From: Saksenaea vasiformis B4078
Taxonomy: Eukaryota; Mucoromycota; Mucoromycetes; Mucorales; Saksenaeaceae
DNA: 44,772 nucleotides
Assembly (NCBI GenBank): GCA_000697055.1
Contig: JNDT01001303.1
Span: 1-44,772, forward strand
Reading direction: 5' to 3'
Shown in pieces: positions 1 to 10,650 of this stretch. How positions within the stretch are numbered: position 1 is the stretch's first letter; each line of letters opens with the position of its first letter. The notes under the pieces were generated by a model, which was not told the DNA's origin, did not search any database, and was given only the letters and a program-made list of their open reading frames with translations. The translations under genes and the position numbers were made by a program.

Positions 1-106
1 CCTCTTTTGCGGCGTCAAACAACTCCTCTCGGGTCGGATACACCTGGCCCTCTAGGGTTACAGGTACGGCGAAGAGAGACCCATTTCCAAGAAGTGTAGG
101 TGTCAT
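1..106 (-). CDS. 5' end of an unidentified protein, cut by the window edge
   Basis: Reading leftward from an ATG at 104-106, the frame stays open to the edge of the window (35 codons) and begins MTPTLLGNGSLFAVPV. It then shows a short acidic, helix-like stretch (TREELFDAAKE). I do not recognise the family. The composition looks coding rather than random, and an aromatic residue followed by an acidic/Ala helix is seen at the start of some FAR1/MULE-type transposon proteins, but that is only a loose resemblance. The rest of the gene lies outside the window, so neither length nor function can be judged. Confidence 0.4.
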   Translation of the reverse strand, partial: MTPTLLGNGSLFAVPVTLEGQVYPTREELFDAAKE

Positions 107-216
107 TTTAATAATTGCTACGTATATTGTTTACACCTGAGTCTGATGACATGCTTGTACATCTACTATACCTCTACGATTGACTTTTCTAAGCTAATGA
201 GGTTGGGAATTGGGAA

Positions 217-401
217 GGGACACAGTTTGACTTTTTAGACTCAGGGACACGGTTCTTTTTACGTGCACGGGAGAGTTTTACGTGTACGGGACACGGTTTT
301 TACGTACACGGGACACGGTTTTACGTACACGCAAGACAGAAAAATTTGAATCTCAAAACCGTGTCCGCAAGACCATATATGGAAAGTCAAAACCGTGTCC
401 C
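217..401. repeat. Inverted-repeat element of 185 bp with internal tandem motifs (possible MITE or transposon end)
   Basis: The left end (217-235) starts GGGACACAGTTTGACTTT. The reverse complement of the right end (383-401) starts GGGACACGGTTTTGACTTT, so the two ends match with about one substitution and one indel. Inside, the core GGGACACGGTTTT recurs at about 244, 289 and 310, alternating with ACGTACACG/ACGTGTACG units, and the inverted core AAAACCGTGTCC occurs again at 355-366. Nested, inverted copies of one motif are typical of transposon termini. No clear target-site duplication and no transposase are visible here. Confidence 0.5.
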
Positions 402-560
402 TAACGTCGCTGTATATATATATATTCAAAGACGTGACAAATATGGTACATTTGATGACGTTGTTAGACGGAGTTGCCTTCTATTACCTATCGGAGCATA
501 AAATCGATTTTCCACCAAAAATTTCACACCCCAAGAGGAAATCTCGTTCTTTGTTATCAA

Positions 561-661
561 GGAGAGATGGCCGAGTCGGTCTAAGGCGTCAGGCAATCCC
601 ATTCTTTGTTGTTGGTGTGAATGTACGTTTTGTGGGTATCGTCCTGCTTAACCTCTCTTCA
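561..661 (+). other. tRNA-Leu/Ser-like sequence, probably a pseudo-tRNA
   Basis: 561-590 reads as a tRNA head: acceptor GGAGAGA, then TGGCCGAGTCGG and CTAAGGC, which fit a D-arm and A-box of a long-variable-arm (Leu/Ser) tRNA. A matching 3' acceptor strand, TCTCTTC followed by A, lies at 654-661 and can pair with all seven 5' bases (one G-U). The anticodon loop and T-arm (GTGGGTATCGTCCTGC) are poor: there is no clean GTTCGANNC box and no clear T33. I therefore call it a tRNA-derived sequence rather than a working tRNA. Confidence 0.35.
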
Positions 662-800
662 CATCTTCAATCTCACTTGTTTTCTTTTCTTTATTGTTGG
701 TGTGAATGTACGTTTTGTGGGTATCGTCCTGCTTAACCTCTCTTCACATCTTCAATCTTGCTTGTTTCGTTCTTTGTTGTTGATGTAGATGCACGTTTTG
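604..800. repeat. Tandem direct repeats, 85-bp period
   Basis: A 65-bp block at 609-673 is repeated without visible change at 694-758 (offset 85 bp). A third, degenerate copy begins near 771 (TCTTTGTTGTTGATGTAGAT versus TCTTTGTTGTTGGTGTGAAT at 604). The block contains the 3' half of the tRNA-like sequence described at 561-661. Confidence 0.7.
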
Positions 801-2573
801 AAGCAGAAAGGTGGGAGAAATTGTAAGTGAAAGAGATCCCATAGGAGGTGCTGGTCTTGGAATAGATACCATTAAAGACAGGTTCTCATTATCGGTTTAG
901 GCACGAGTTCGTAAGGAGATTGGACTTTACAAGTTAGTTTGAATATTCGAAACGAGGTCATCCGGCCATGGCGACAATCCGATAGAACGCATAGTTCAAG
1001 CCTTCTTTTCCTTTGAGGTTACTACAGTGCTTACAATAAACCGGAGATCGCATCATAAGGACAGAAATACTGGATTTTGACCGGATTTATGCGAGGTCCT
1101 TTGGACTAAAAAGTTACGCTAAGTCTACAATAATGGAGCTTCCTGTGACATTAGTAAAGGGATAGCGATGATAAATGCTATGGGACTCTTTGCATATATT
1201 TATTTCGAAAATAACAGTGATGTCTATTCAAGCGTTTCTGGATCTCTTGGATATATAGATCGAGGATGAACAGACATTGGAGTTGTGTCTGGTATAGACA
1301 ATAGATCATCGTTGAGGATTCTTGAATCTTTAGATGGCTAATTGACAGCTTGATTGGTATGAATTTCTGTGTCAGCCTTTATTGGTTTGATTCAGAGAAT
1401 TGCATACGAAATAGGCCGTAATCGTCGTAATTGTCTTGTCGCACCAAGCATAAGCGAGAGAGTATTCTAACCAAGTCTAAACTACGGCTCGCGGTGGGAT
1501 CATGACCTCGATCATCCGCCTAATTGTGACCAGATTGTAATAATAAGATCCCATCCGGACCGCCGAGTATCCTCTTTTTTTTTTTTTTTTAAAAAAGATC
1601 ACCCCCAGAGGAGGACGAGGATTGACTCCTTCACCTCTTCCGGTCTTAATACAATTGTGATTATTTACCGCCTAACCAGAGCTTGCTAGAGCTAACTAAG
1701 CTATCTCCTACATATATTTCATGTGGTTAGATACACGCCTTATTATCTTATCCTGTGTCGTATCTGACGTATTGGCATCACTTTACAACATAGCCATCTG
1801 AACAGCAAGTCTGAACACACATTGGCAGATAAGTATTAGGCACCATTACAATGTGATTCCAAATACGTCTCAATTTTTTTCTACCCGTTCCTGTGATCAT
1901 AACGGAGCCAGAATAACTGAATTAATCTGAATTGAATGCGGGAGTACCAATCTAATGGTAAAGTCAAAGACAATGCAGTAGTAGAAGGATAGCAAGAAGA
2001 GAAACAGCCTTGTTGGGTTTAGAAACTGTTATTTTGCTCAATTTACATGTGTGTCAGTCCCTGTCTGCATTTTGTTCAGTCTATGTAGATTTCAAAAGCT
2101 TTTCTCCACGAGCAGGTAGCATACACTAGTAGTTGCTAAACCAGCTATGCCACGTTATCGTGGGCCTGAGAAACCAATCATATGTTACGTCAATGCTGGA
2201 CAGCTATGTAAGACCAATAAAAAGGCCGGGCAAGAGATTAGCAGCACCACAGCGAAGAAAAATGGAGGAAATCTACACAATTTTGGTTGACCTAGGCAGT
2301 GACCACCATTGCCTGAGGCTGCTTAGAAAGTATTATCGTTATCTTTACCCAAGATAAGCCGAAGTAGAAGCAAGGAAAAAAAGAGAGATCTTTAGGTATA
2401 CGACTACTACCATGAGCGTAATGGTGTCACAATGGACATGCTGTGCACCCTTTTACGTGTTTTATCTTTGAACCTTACATGGGAAGCAGACACACGCGTC
2501 AGATCAAAGTGCATTATCCTAGTGTATTATCGGTTTACTGCTCTCGTTCACTGCTCCCGTGTCCAGTTGCAAT
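801..2573. other. No supported gene
   Basis: I see no reading frame with convincing composition or splice pattern. A T-rich homopolymer run of about 18 bases lies near 1573-1590. An open frame of 74 codons at 2133-2357 has mixed composition and no recognisable motif, and I do not call it a gene. Confidence 0.5.
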
Positions 2574-2851
2574 ATGGACGAAGAATCCAACCCTCCAAAG
2601 GAACTTAACATGACAATCTCAGAAATCGATATTCTCCATCCGAATGCTGCAAAGCTAATATTTGGCATGCGGACTAGAACGTAGAGAAGACAGAAAAAAT
2701 GACTTGTCTGACAGCATGGAAATGGAGCACGTATTCCTTTGAAGGACCAACTGTTCCGGATTGACAAGAGCGGCACGGAAAAGCTGGTGGTGGCTTGCAA
2801 ATGTGGTTCTATTAGGTCGAGAAATAAGCAAATAAGGTCCCTAAAGTATGC
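2574..2851 (+). pseudogene. Coding-like remnant in two pieces
   Basis: From the ATG at 2574 a 36-codon frame reads MDEESNPPKELNMTISEIDI and ends at 2684. A second frame from about 2711 reads GNGARIPLKDQLFRIDKSG and continues through a Cys pair (ACKCGS) to a stop near 2851. Both pieces look protein-like. The only obvious intron between them (donor at 2681, acceptor near 2714) is too short and out of phase. I infer a decayed gene or transposon ORF and do not recognise the family. Confidence 0.25.
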
Positions 2852-3584
2852 AATGTAAAGTGCGGCATCTTCAGTTATATAGCGATCCGATCAGTGTTCT
2901 CTGATTGTGACAGGTAGCGTACATTCCTTCAGACGGACACGGTAGCTTTATAAGAGCATTTGCCCATTGAAAGGAAAATATGACGTTAAGCAAAGATAAA
3001 CAGACGATCAGTGTGGACAAGTGGTAGGCGTTATAAAACAAAAGGACGGAATAGGATGTAAGGGTTTGTCCTACGAAAAGTCTTATAGGTTGTCGCCACT
3101 ATGAAACTATGATTCTCGTGTCGCGAACTTCTACAGCACAGTTTTATATAGGAGACAGCGACACTGAACTTATTATTGATGTCCGAAGTTCGTATACCAT
3201 CCTTGGAACTTTCCTTGACATAACTAAAGTCGAGGATCCGTGTGACAATTGCAGTATGTCTGATTATCGAACTGCAGTTACACTGTGTGTTTAGACATAG
3301 AAAGAGATAGAGGACCTGAACAAAATTTAATCATAATGAAGTGCAATGGCAAACCAACTCACTCCAGAAAGACGTAGAGTCGGGATAAGAGCATGTTAAT
3401 CTTGTATCTAGTCCCGAGTTCAAACGACATGCGTTGAACGCAGTTCTTCTTTAACAAGTGACGATCGCCTTTTGAATCATGTTGGAGAAAAACATAGCTC
3501 CATTTCTACTCCACTATTCATTACAAGGATTACTCTCATGACAAGGTGTTATGAGGGTAGTTCTTGTAGGGTCTTAACAAAACT

Positions 3585-3703
3585 GAAACTAATTCTCCTA
3601 TTGGTGACAAGTTTTAATCCGAGAAACTCTAAATTTACCCCAGAAACTAATTTTTCCTATTGGTGACTAGTTTTTAATCCAAGAAACTCTAAATTTACCC
3701 CAG
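3585..3703. repeat. Two-copy tandem repeat of about 59 bp upstream of the dehydrogenase
   Basis: The unit GAAACTAATT...TTACCCCA at 3585-3642 is repeated at 3643-3703 with a few changes. It contains CCTATTGGTGAC and AAACTCTAAATTTACCCC in both copies. It ends about 75 bp before the dehydrogenase start codon, so it lies in the likely promoter or 5' leader. The CTATTGG inside each copy resembles a CCAAT box in reverse (CCAATAG on the minus strand), which could be functional but is not proven. Confidence 0.6.
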
Positions 3704-3777
3704 ATGCTTATAAGGCAACGGAGGCATCACAAATAAAAAAATAACACGTTTCATATAACCTTTTCACCCCATTCAAA

Positions 3778-5076
3778 ATGTCAGCCAAGGATTTTCAAGT
3801 GCCCGACCAGACCACCCGAAACTACGGTGTTTTGTTAAACAAGAAAGATGATCTTCAAATAGTGGAGATCCCAATACCAGTCCCAGGGCCTGGTGAAGTG
3901 CAAGTCCAAGTGAAGGCTACGGGAATTTGTGGTTCGGATGTCCATCTGTGGAAGTATGGTGAGATTGGCATCTTCCCAGTAACCCAGCCTCAACTACTGG
4001 GTCATGAAAGTGCTGGTGTAGTCACCGCAGTAGCGGATGATGTAACGGATCTCAAAGTGGGTGACAAGGTAGCAATCGAAGCGTACGTTGAACGGGATTC
4101 TTTTGCTCTATCTCTTCTTACACATTTATTTCAGTGGTATTCCTTGCTCCCAGTGTGACCAGTGTATGAATGGCAGATATCATCTTTGCCCTGTCGTTGT
4201 GTTCAAGTCCACCCCACCTCATCATGGCTTACTAGCCAAGTATATTACCCATCCCGCACGATGGCTGTACAAGTAAGAGAATGGCGGCAACTGTTCCATA
4301 GAACTGACTAATGGCGTCAAATGATAGACTTCCTGACAGTGTGACATATGAACAAGGAGCTTTGTTGGAGCCTCTCTCTGTAGCCATCGCCGCTATTGAA
4401 CGCGTAGGCGTATCTTTTGGTCGCTCTTTGTTGATTACAGGAGCAGGCCCTATTGGCTTGATGGTCCTTGCTGTTGCCAAGGCGACAGGTGTAAGCCCTA
4501 TTGTAATCACTGATGTCCAGCCTTCGCGACTTGAGTACGCAAAGTCCATGGGCGCAGACTTTGTCTATCAGGTTGACCCCAAACGTGCTGACACAGATGT
4601 GGCCAGGGATATCCGACAGCTTTTGAACGGCGGCGCTGAGTACTCTCTTGAATGCACCGGTATTGAGAGCTCTTTCCGCGCCGCCATCATGGCGACTAAG
4701 GACGCCGGAACTTGTTGTCTCGTCGGTGTGGGGAAGAACGACCAGCTGCTTCCTGTCAATAATTTTGCTATGCGAGAAGTTGATATTCGTGGCCTCTTCA
4801 GGTAAAAAAAGAAATTCCTACAGGTGGGTTGATCCCCTACTGACGTAACCCCCATAGATACCATCACACTTATCCGCGAGCTATCTCATTGATGGCTAGT
4901 GGCAGACTAAGCGTGGATCATTTGATCACACACAAGTAAGTTCTTTGCATGCACCTGATGCGATGTTATTGACCGACAAAATGGCACTTAGGTTTGATTT
5001 GATGGATGCTTTGAAAGCATTTGACACAGCTGCAGATTACTCAACTGGCGCGATCAAGGTTCAGATTCTCAACTAA
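3778..5076 (+). CDS. Zinc-dependent polyol (sorbitol/xylitol-type) dehydrogenase, 5 exons
   Basis: This is a medium-chain dehydrogenase that would oxidise a sugar alcohol to a ketose with NAD+ in the cytosol. The exons are 3778-4082, 4135-4272, 4328-4801, 4858-4935 and 4992-5076, all in phase, giving 359 aa, the usual size. Visible landmarks are the catalytic-zinc Cys in GICGSDVHLWKYG (C51), the GHE pair (H76, E77), the four structural-zinc Cys in IPCSQCDQCMNGRYHLC (106-120), EQGALLEPLSV, and the Rossmann motif GAGPIGLM. The acidic residue in ITDVQPSRLEYAK points to NAD rather than NADP. The protein ends in VQILN. An AATAAA lies at 5226-5231. Whether the preferred substrate is sorbitol, xylitol or L-arabinitol cannot be read from sequence alone. 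The frames open on the opposite strand are shadows. Confidence 0.95.
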
Positions 5077-5410
5077 AAATCACTTCTTTCTTTTCTTTTC
5101 CATGCCTTTTGTAACTGTACCTTTCTATTTTGCATTATTTTCCTTTTTATTTTTGATCCTTAGATTTTCAGAAAGATGATGCGTTTTAGAGACATGAGAT
5201 GCACGTAATTCAATGAAAAATATTCAATAAAATGGTTGGGTCTTGTATATTTTAATTGCTTTTTGTAAATGCTCATCATCATTTCATATGGTTGGATTAG
5301 AGAAGAATCACGTATCAAAATATCTCATCGTCTCACTTCTGCGCCTTTCCTATCTATAAATTGAAAGAGCACAAAACAGCAATGCACAGGTCTGTCCACA
5401 GCAAATCGCA
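5077..5410. other. AT-rich convergent 3' intergenic spacer
   Basis: This spacer separates the plus-strand dehydrogenase from the minus-strand PRCC gene, so both transcripts end in it. It holds T-rich runs and one AATAAA (5226-5231). No gene is seen. Confidence 0.6.
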
Positions 5411-6713
5411 TTAGAATCCTAAGTAAACACATTAATACATGTACAAAGGATCCAAACTCAATTCTCGTACCGTATTTCGCCTTGGCTTCGCGACGAATCC
5501 TTCGTTGAGCTGCAAACTGTTCTTCTAATTCCTGATTCCTGTCCTGGGCTTGTGCAATCAAGGACATGATATTGTTTCTTCGCCTCTGAGCCTCGCTTGC
5601 AACGACCTAGATGAAACCCCTTTAAGCTATCATCCTTACGACAGTGAGTTCTTACAGCTTTGCCAGTATCCTGGTATACAGGAGTCTTGATACTCTGGAA
5701 TCGTTCTCGCTCTTCTTCAGAAGGTAACATGTCTGCTTGATTAATATCCTTAATTTTAACTTGAGAAGACTGTCCCCTTCGTCGACCGCCCAGTTGATGT
5801 AGCTATCAAAAAAGAAAAGCTCATGAATCGGTTCTTGCGATTCGCCTACTTACAGCTTCATTATCCAGGTCGGCAGCACCTTGGTTTGGCTGGTTAGCTT
5901 CCTCTGGATGCGATTCTCCCTGTTGCCAATAATAATATGATGATTGCCCATCATAAGCATACATGGCATTTGGATCGTAATTGTGATATGCGTATGCGTC
6001 CACAGCGGTTACTTCCGGTTTTGGTGGTTCCTCCGTCACCACCGGTTCCTGTCTCTCCTTCTCCTTTTCCTCCGCTTTGGGCTTCTGTTGCTTTTGCTTT
6101 GGAATCACTGGCTTTGGTATGTCAACTGCAGGCGCAGTTTTTAACGCGTCGCCTGTAGAATGATTAAATGGATACCATGCGGTGATCTATGCGTACCTAA
6201 ATGGAAGAACGGGCCGGCATGGTTTAATGCTGGTTTTGCTTGTTCTTCCTCTTCCTCTTCCGCTTTATTGCCTTCCTCCTCCTCCTCCTCCTCCTCCTCC
6301 TCCTCCTCCTCCTCCTCTTCTTCTTCTTCTTCCTTAGGAACAACAGTAGGTGGTTCCACTTTTTCCTCTTTGATAGGTTGACGTTTCGGCACTTGCAAGA
6401 ATGGCTGTGGTGCATCGTTCTTTTTCTTAAAGAGATCTGGACCAGAATTTTTGGGAGCTGGGAGAAGATCAGCAAGATTGGCGAATGGTGATGCTACTTT
6501 CGGTTTTTTGGCTCGTTTTTCGTTATCGTCATCGTCATCATTAGGATGCTTTGAAGGTAAATCAACGTAGATCACAGGTTTCGACGATGTTTTTTTAGGT
6601 GGTGGTAGTAGCGATGCGAATGAAGTCTTTGTTGATTTTGGCTGTGTTGTCATTGTCTTCTCGTTGTCAGATTCTTCCGAATCTGAACTGCCATAGTTGG
6701 GTACAAGTGACAT
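5411..6713 (-). CDS. PRCC-family nuclear protein, 5 exons
   Basis: The exons on the minus strand are 6713-6197, 6152-5854, 5802-5656, 5606-5471 and 5418-5411 (368 aa). The protein starts MSLVPNYGSSDSEES, the usual opening of PRCC-like proteins. It has Pro- and acid-rich middle parts with an SLLPPPK motif and a poly-Glu run, a YAYDG/YYYWQ aromatic patch, then the conserved C-terminal block: DINQADMLPSEEERERF, TGKA, NNIMSLIAQAQDRNQELEEQ and a final KYGF. The KYGF ending is split, with the last exon only 8 nt long; it is recovered only by splicing out 5419-5470. In animals PRCC is a nuclear protein linked to splicing and mitotic-checkpoint control (Mad2B binding); the role in this fungus is inferred from the family. 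All introns are 44-52 nt. Confidence 0.85.
6273..6333. repeat. Triplet microsatellite coding for poly-Glu inside the PRCC gene
   Basis: The plus strand shows an almost pure (CCT/TCC)n run followed by CTT units. On the coding strand this is (GAG/GAA)n, giving about 20 consecutive Glu. It lies in exon 1 of the PRCC-family gene. Such runs change length easily. Confidence 0.9.
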
Positions 6714-7511
6714 GGTAAATATAACTGATTATGCTTGGACGAGTGTTTCAACAAAATGGCTGGGACAAACTCAATTCCGACGAACAGTGGTTTTAGACGT
6801 CACGATGACATGCGATGGATTTAACAGAATAGTGTCATTCAAGGCGTCCGTCCTGTACCTGCTTTCATGGTAAACTATGTTTCTATGCTGAAGTATACAT
6901 TACTACTTCTGTTCAAAATACCGATGCACTTGAGCATTTAACAGACCCCAATTTCCTGAGCTGTTTTCTTGAGGGCCATACCAAATGTCTCGGCTCAAAA
7001 ATCAGAAACAAATGGCTCTTGAAACGGAATAAGGTTTAGATAGTTCCTGCAAATACGAATTTGTGCAGTATGGCCCTGAAGAGATGCGGGCAGGGTTCAG
7101 TACGGTTTCTAGGAAATCTGTTTTTCGGGAAAAGGGAAAGCGAATTTGTATCGTATCATCTTGATCTTTTACTTGGCCTATCTCTGTTGGTTAATGAGGA
7201 CATAGTGAATAAACAACTGATCATCTACTCCTTTTTTAAGGAAAAAGGTATCACTATTGATTATCAAAGAAAGAAAGGTAAGCTGCAACTTTCTTTTATA
7301 TGCAGATGGCACCTTTTTACTCTAACTGAAAGTTGCAAGGATAGTTCGAATTCTTAGGGAATTACGTGCACTCAGTTTGAATCTATTTCGATAACAAGCG
7401 TGGTTACGACGGTGAGGTGCGATGAGGGCAATGATACCATAATCAGGAGGAAAGATAACATAATGAAGATAGTTAAGAAGAAAGAATTGGTTTTCAAAAT
7501 TTTCTGATCAG
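6714..7511. other. Intergenic, no supported gene
   Basis: This stretch lies between the start of the PRCC gene (transcribed leftward) and the 3' end of the HET gene. An open frame at 7061-7357 has no motif and no splice logic, and I regard it as chance. Confidence 0.5.
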
Positions 7512-9233
7512 CTAGTATACCTTGAAACTACCATCTTTACATTTTCTCCATACTAAGTCCACTACTTTGTGATTGATAACATCATGTGCCACATATGGAT
7601 GCAATATTGCAACACACCAGATATCTTTTTCCTTGTCACCAATGAGAAATAGACCATTTCCTCCGGCAACATCATCGTCATCAGCATAGCTTGGGATAAA
7701 GACAGCTGCCCTGTTGAAGATCCCCAATTCCTGATACAACTTCGAAAATCCGACCGGCAAGCACTTGTCCAATACGTTCTGCGTCGCCATATAGTAGTGG
7801 CGTACCTGTAGGCAAAGAACGTGATGTTTTGCCAAAGGGTCGCCATCAGTTGCAGACGCAATATTTCCCCTTTTAAACGTCAAATCCGTGATATTGTTAT
7901 CCGTGTCCCTATAGTACGTGATACTGTCAAAAAGTAGGGTTGTATCGCAATACGCCGCAAACGTTGGAAGGACCGGTGTATATAGGACCGTGGAGTACAC
8001 TGTTGTCTGGGAACAGGCTGTCAGGAGCCGCATCTTTTCTTCCAGACTGATAAATTCGTACAATTTTAGCCGAACGGAGATAATGTCCACAATTTCCCAA
8101 TCCGAAACTGTGTACTTGTCGTGGATGAGCTTGTTGTAATTCTCTGAAGTTGGAAGGATAGCATAGAATCGATCTTCATTTTTCACAGTTCGTGAATCAA
8201 GGATCATCGATAAGAAGTCGTTGAGTGATACGGCCTGTGAAAAGTCTTTCCTGAAAGTTTCACCCAATTCTGCTGGCGTAGTCCTTTTTTGTGTAATGCC
8301 GTATCCGAAATCACTCAGGGTTTAGAGAGGATCAGTGTCAAATCGTTCTTCAAAAAATCGGCAGCCATAAAGTTCTTCACGCCTATCTTCCAAATACACA
8401 GGTACACGAGGATCGACGTCTTCGTAACAGAATCGGATAAACCAGTATTTTAAGGGGATGCCATGATCTTCATACTTCCTTCGCGCAATAAAATATTCAC
8501 TGATCACCCAGGTGCGAGAAGCCCATTCCTCGACGCAGTACTCTAGCAATTCAAGGGCATCACTAATACTTTCATGCCTTTTCTTCCATTTGTCGTCGAA
8601 TTTGGACGCGCCAGACCTTAACTTCTGTCTGAGAGCATCGTTATTTGGGATACCATACCGGTCCATCCACTCGTTGTCTGTTTCTTCAACCCGCTTGACA
8701 TTCCCGGAAATCACGTCATACATATATTCTGCGTGTTCAGCAATGAATTCGTTGATATGTCTTTCCGGATGTCGTCGTGGCGCTGAGAAAGACAGATCGG
8801 GAACGGCTAAGATGAAGGATGCTTTGGTGTAGATTTCATTCATACGATAGATTGCCTCTTTTCGTTTAATCCAAGAAAGCTGATCGATGCAGATGGCGTC
8901 CACCCACAGAAAAGGAGCGGCTTTCAGGTCCGGTTCTTGATGGATACATTTACAAAGACGCACAAAGTCTTCCAGGTCAAATGACTTGACAAAAGCGACG
9001 TATTCTCCCGTGTTTACAGCTTGTTCCATAATCTCGCCCCATTTATAGCTAATAGCCACATATTTGATACCATCATTTTTGTCATAGAGGTTTTTTTTCA
9101 CAGAGACTATCTCATTACGAACCAACGTTCTTTCAATATCGACAAGCACGATGTCAAAGTGACTAACTTTGTCTCCATTTATCATCTCCGATGGGTTAGT
9201 CTGGACACCCACATCTTTGAATTTTTGCATCAT
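7512..9233 (-). pseudogene. HET-domain protein with one in-frame stop codon
   Basis: One frame runs from the ATG at 9233 to a stop at 7512, broken only by a TAA at 8324-8322. This gives 303 codons, the stop, then 269 more codons in the same frame. The first part has the heterokaryon-incompatibility (HET) signatures: YVAISYKWGE (about 58-67), LWVDAICIDQ (109-118), then RMNEIYTKASFILAV, and WASRTWVISEYFIARR. The part after the stop continues with KNEDRFYAILP, TVSDWEIVDI and SVRLKLYEF. In ascomycetes HET proteins trigger death after fusion of unlike hyphae; in this lineage the role is unknown. No strong intron removes the stop: a weak GTGAAG donor with a phase-compatible AG could do so but would also delete protein-like sequence. 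It may be a pseudogene, a readthrough gene or a sequence error. A purine tract lies just upstream (9256-9303). Confidence 0.75.
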
Positions 9234-10650
9234 AGATTCAAGGAAAATGGTCGATAAAAAGAAAAGAAAGAAGGAGAAAAAGAAAAAGAAAAGAAGAAGA
9301 AAAAGTGCACACTGTGTTCTCAGAAGCGCGCAGTCTACATTCTGTGTAACTGAGAACGTTCGCTTGCTTCGTAAACGTTGAAGTGGGGAGCTGTTGTTAC
9401 CGGCAGCGCTTCACACAATGGCGTCTTCAGTTCAAACGAAGGTGTATACTTACCCCTAGCTTTGGCTATACAATGAGCCTTTGTCCTGCATAACGAAATT
9501 TTTGACCTGCATAATGAGCCTCGACCTTTACAGACGATGCTCCGCCACCCTTTGTCTTTTCTAGGGACAAGACTCTGACATACCGATCCGAGTAGTAAGA
9601 GACGCGAGACTTTTCACTGAGTTCTGTTTGTCGAATACACCATCTCAAATACAAACCTAAACGTCCAAAGCCGAGGTGTAATCATCCAATGACCATCCGG
9701 GAATATGCCTCGATCCATTTTATCTCGTAATCCCACCAATATATTAGCAAGCGCTATGCCAGATAGTGTGACAACAGCGCCTGGTTTTTCTTGTAGGACT
9801 TACGGGCATTGTTACCCAGAACAATGTAACTATGTCGTACAATGATATGTCTGCCAATAATAGCAGGGGTTGACGGTACCACTCTGGTGGATTCAGGATG
9901 AACTACTTCATAGATCCATCAACTTATATCAATGCTGTCATTAATGAGAAGGACGTAGGTGTCACAAAATATCGCAGAGTAACAATGATCAGGGGTCTGA
10001 TGCAGAAAAAGGCTTGTATCGTAATACACACAAAAAAAAAACCACCTGTTTCGGCCGCTTGGTATTCCTATGTCCGCTTGCTTGAAGGCATACTGCTGTA
10101 AAAGCAAGTACGTTTTCTGTTTGACGTGTTCTCTTGGATGTGTTTAGCTGACTGGCGCATTCTGATCCGTGTGAACTTCTTTTCCCTTTCTTGTGCACCC
10201 TTTCAAGTGACTAACCGCGTGAGATAATTGATTTACCTTTTCCATCGTATTAGGAACAAGTTAAAAACCAGATGGATTAAACGGGAAGTAGGTTCATGAC
10301 GATGTAGTCCCGTTGAAAAGCATGTAGTAAATAGAGTAAGATAGCCAAATCTATGGAGAGATTTCCAAAGATTTGCTTCACCATGGTGATCTTTGTCAAG
10401 TCGTAGATTTCTGTCCTGGTCAGTCGTGCGCGCAACGAGGAGGTTAGCGACCGGAGCGGATGGGATCAGAGCTGGAGAGCGGGAAAAAGCCACAGTGTCC
10501 GAATCCCTTTGTACGTTGCGGCGAACTCACGCTATTGCGATACCTGGGTTTCATCCAACGACAAGGGATCCTTACCATTTTCATCTTCAGCATTTGCCTA
10601 GAGCTTCTTTCACCTTGCTTTCCATCATCGCCGAAAATCATGAAGGGAAG
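9234..10650. other. Upstream region between two divergent accessory genes
   Basis: The HET gene and the DNA methyltransferase point away from each other across this interval, so it should hold both promoters. It contains an A/G-rich low-complexity tract (9256-9303) and, just after it, the inverted pair GTTCTCAG/CTGAGAAC (about 9317-9355). Short open frames on both strands (9466-9654, 9898-10107, 10233-10493) have no motif. No gene is supported. Confidence 0.5.

Noticed and set aside
6160..6491. Plus-strand ORFs with poly-Ser or poly-Leu runs
   Set aside because: They are shadows of the poly-Glu triplet run in the minus-strand PRCC gene.
8260..8390. An intron that would remove the stop in the HET gene
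   Set aside because: The only candidate has a weak donor (GTGAAG), would be about 100 nt, longer than most local introns, and would delete sequence that looks coding. It is kept only as an alternative.
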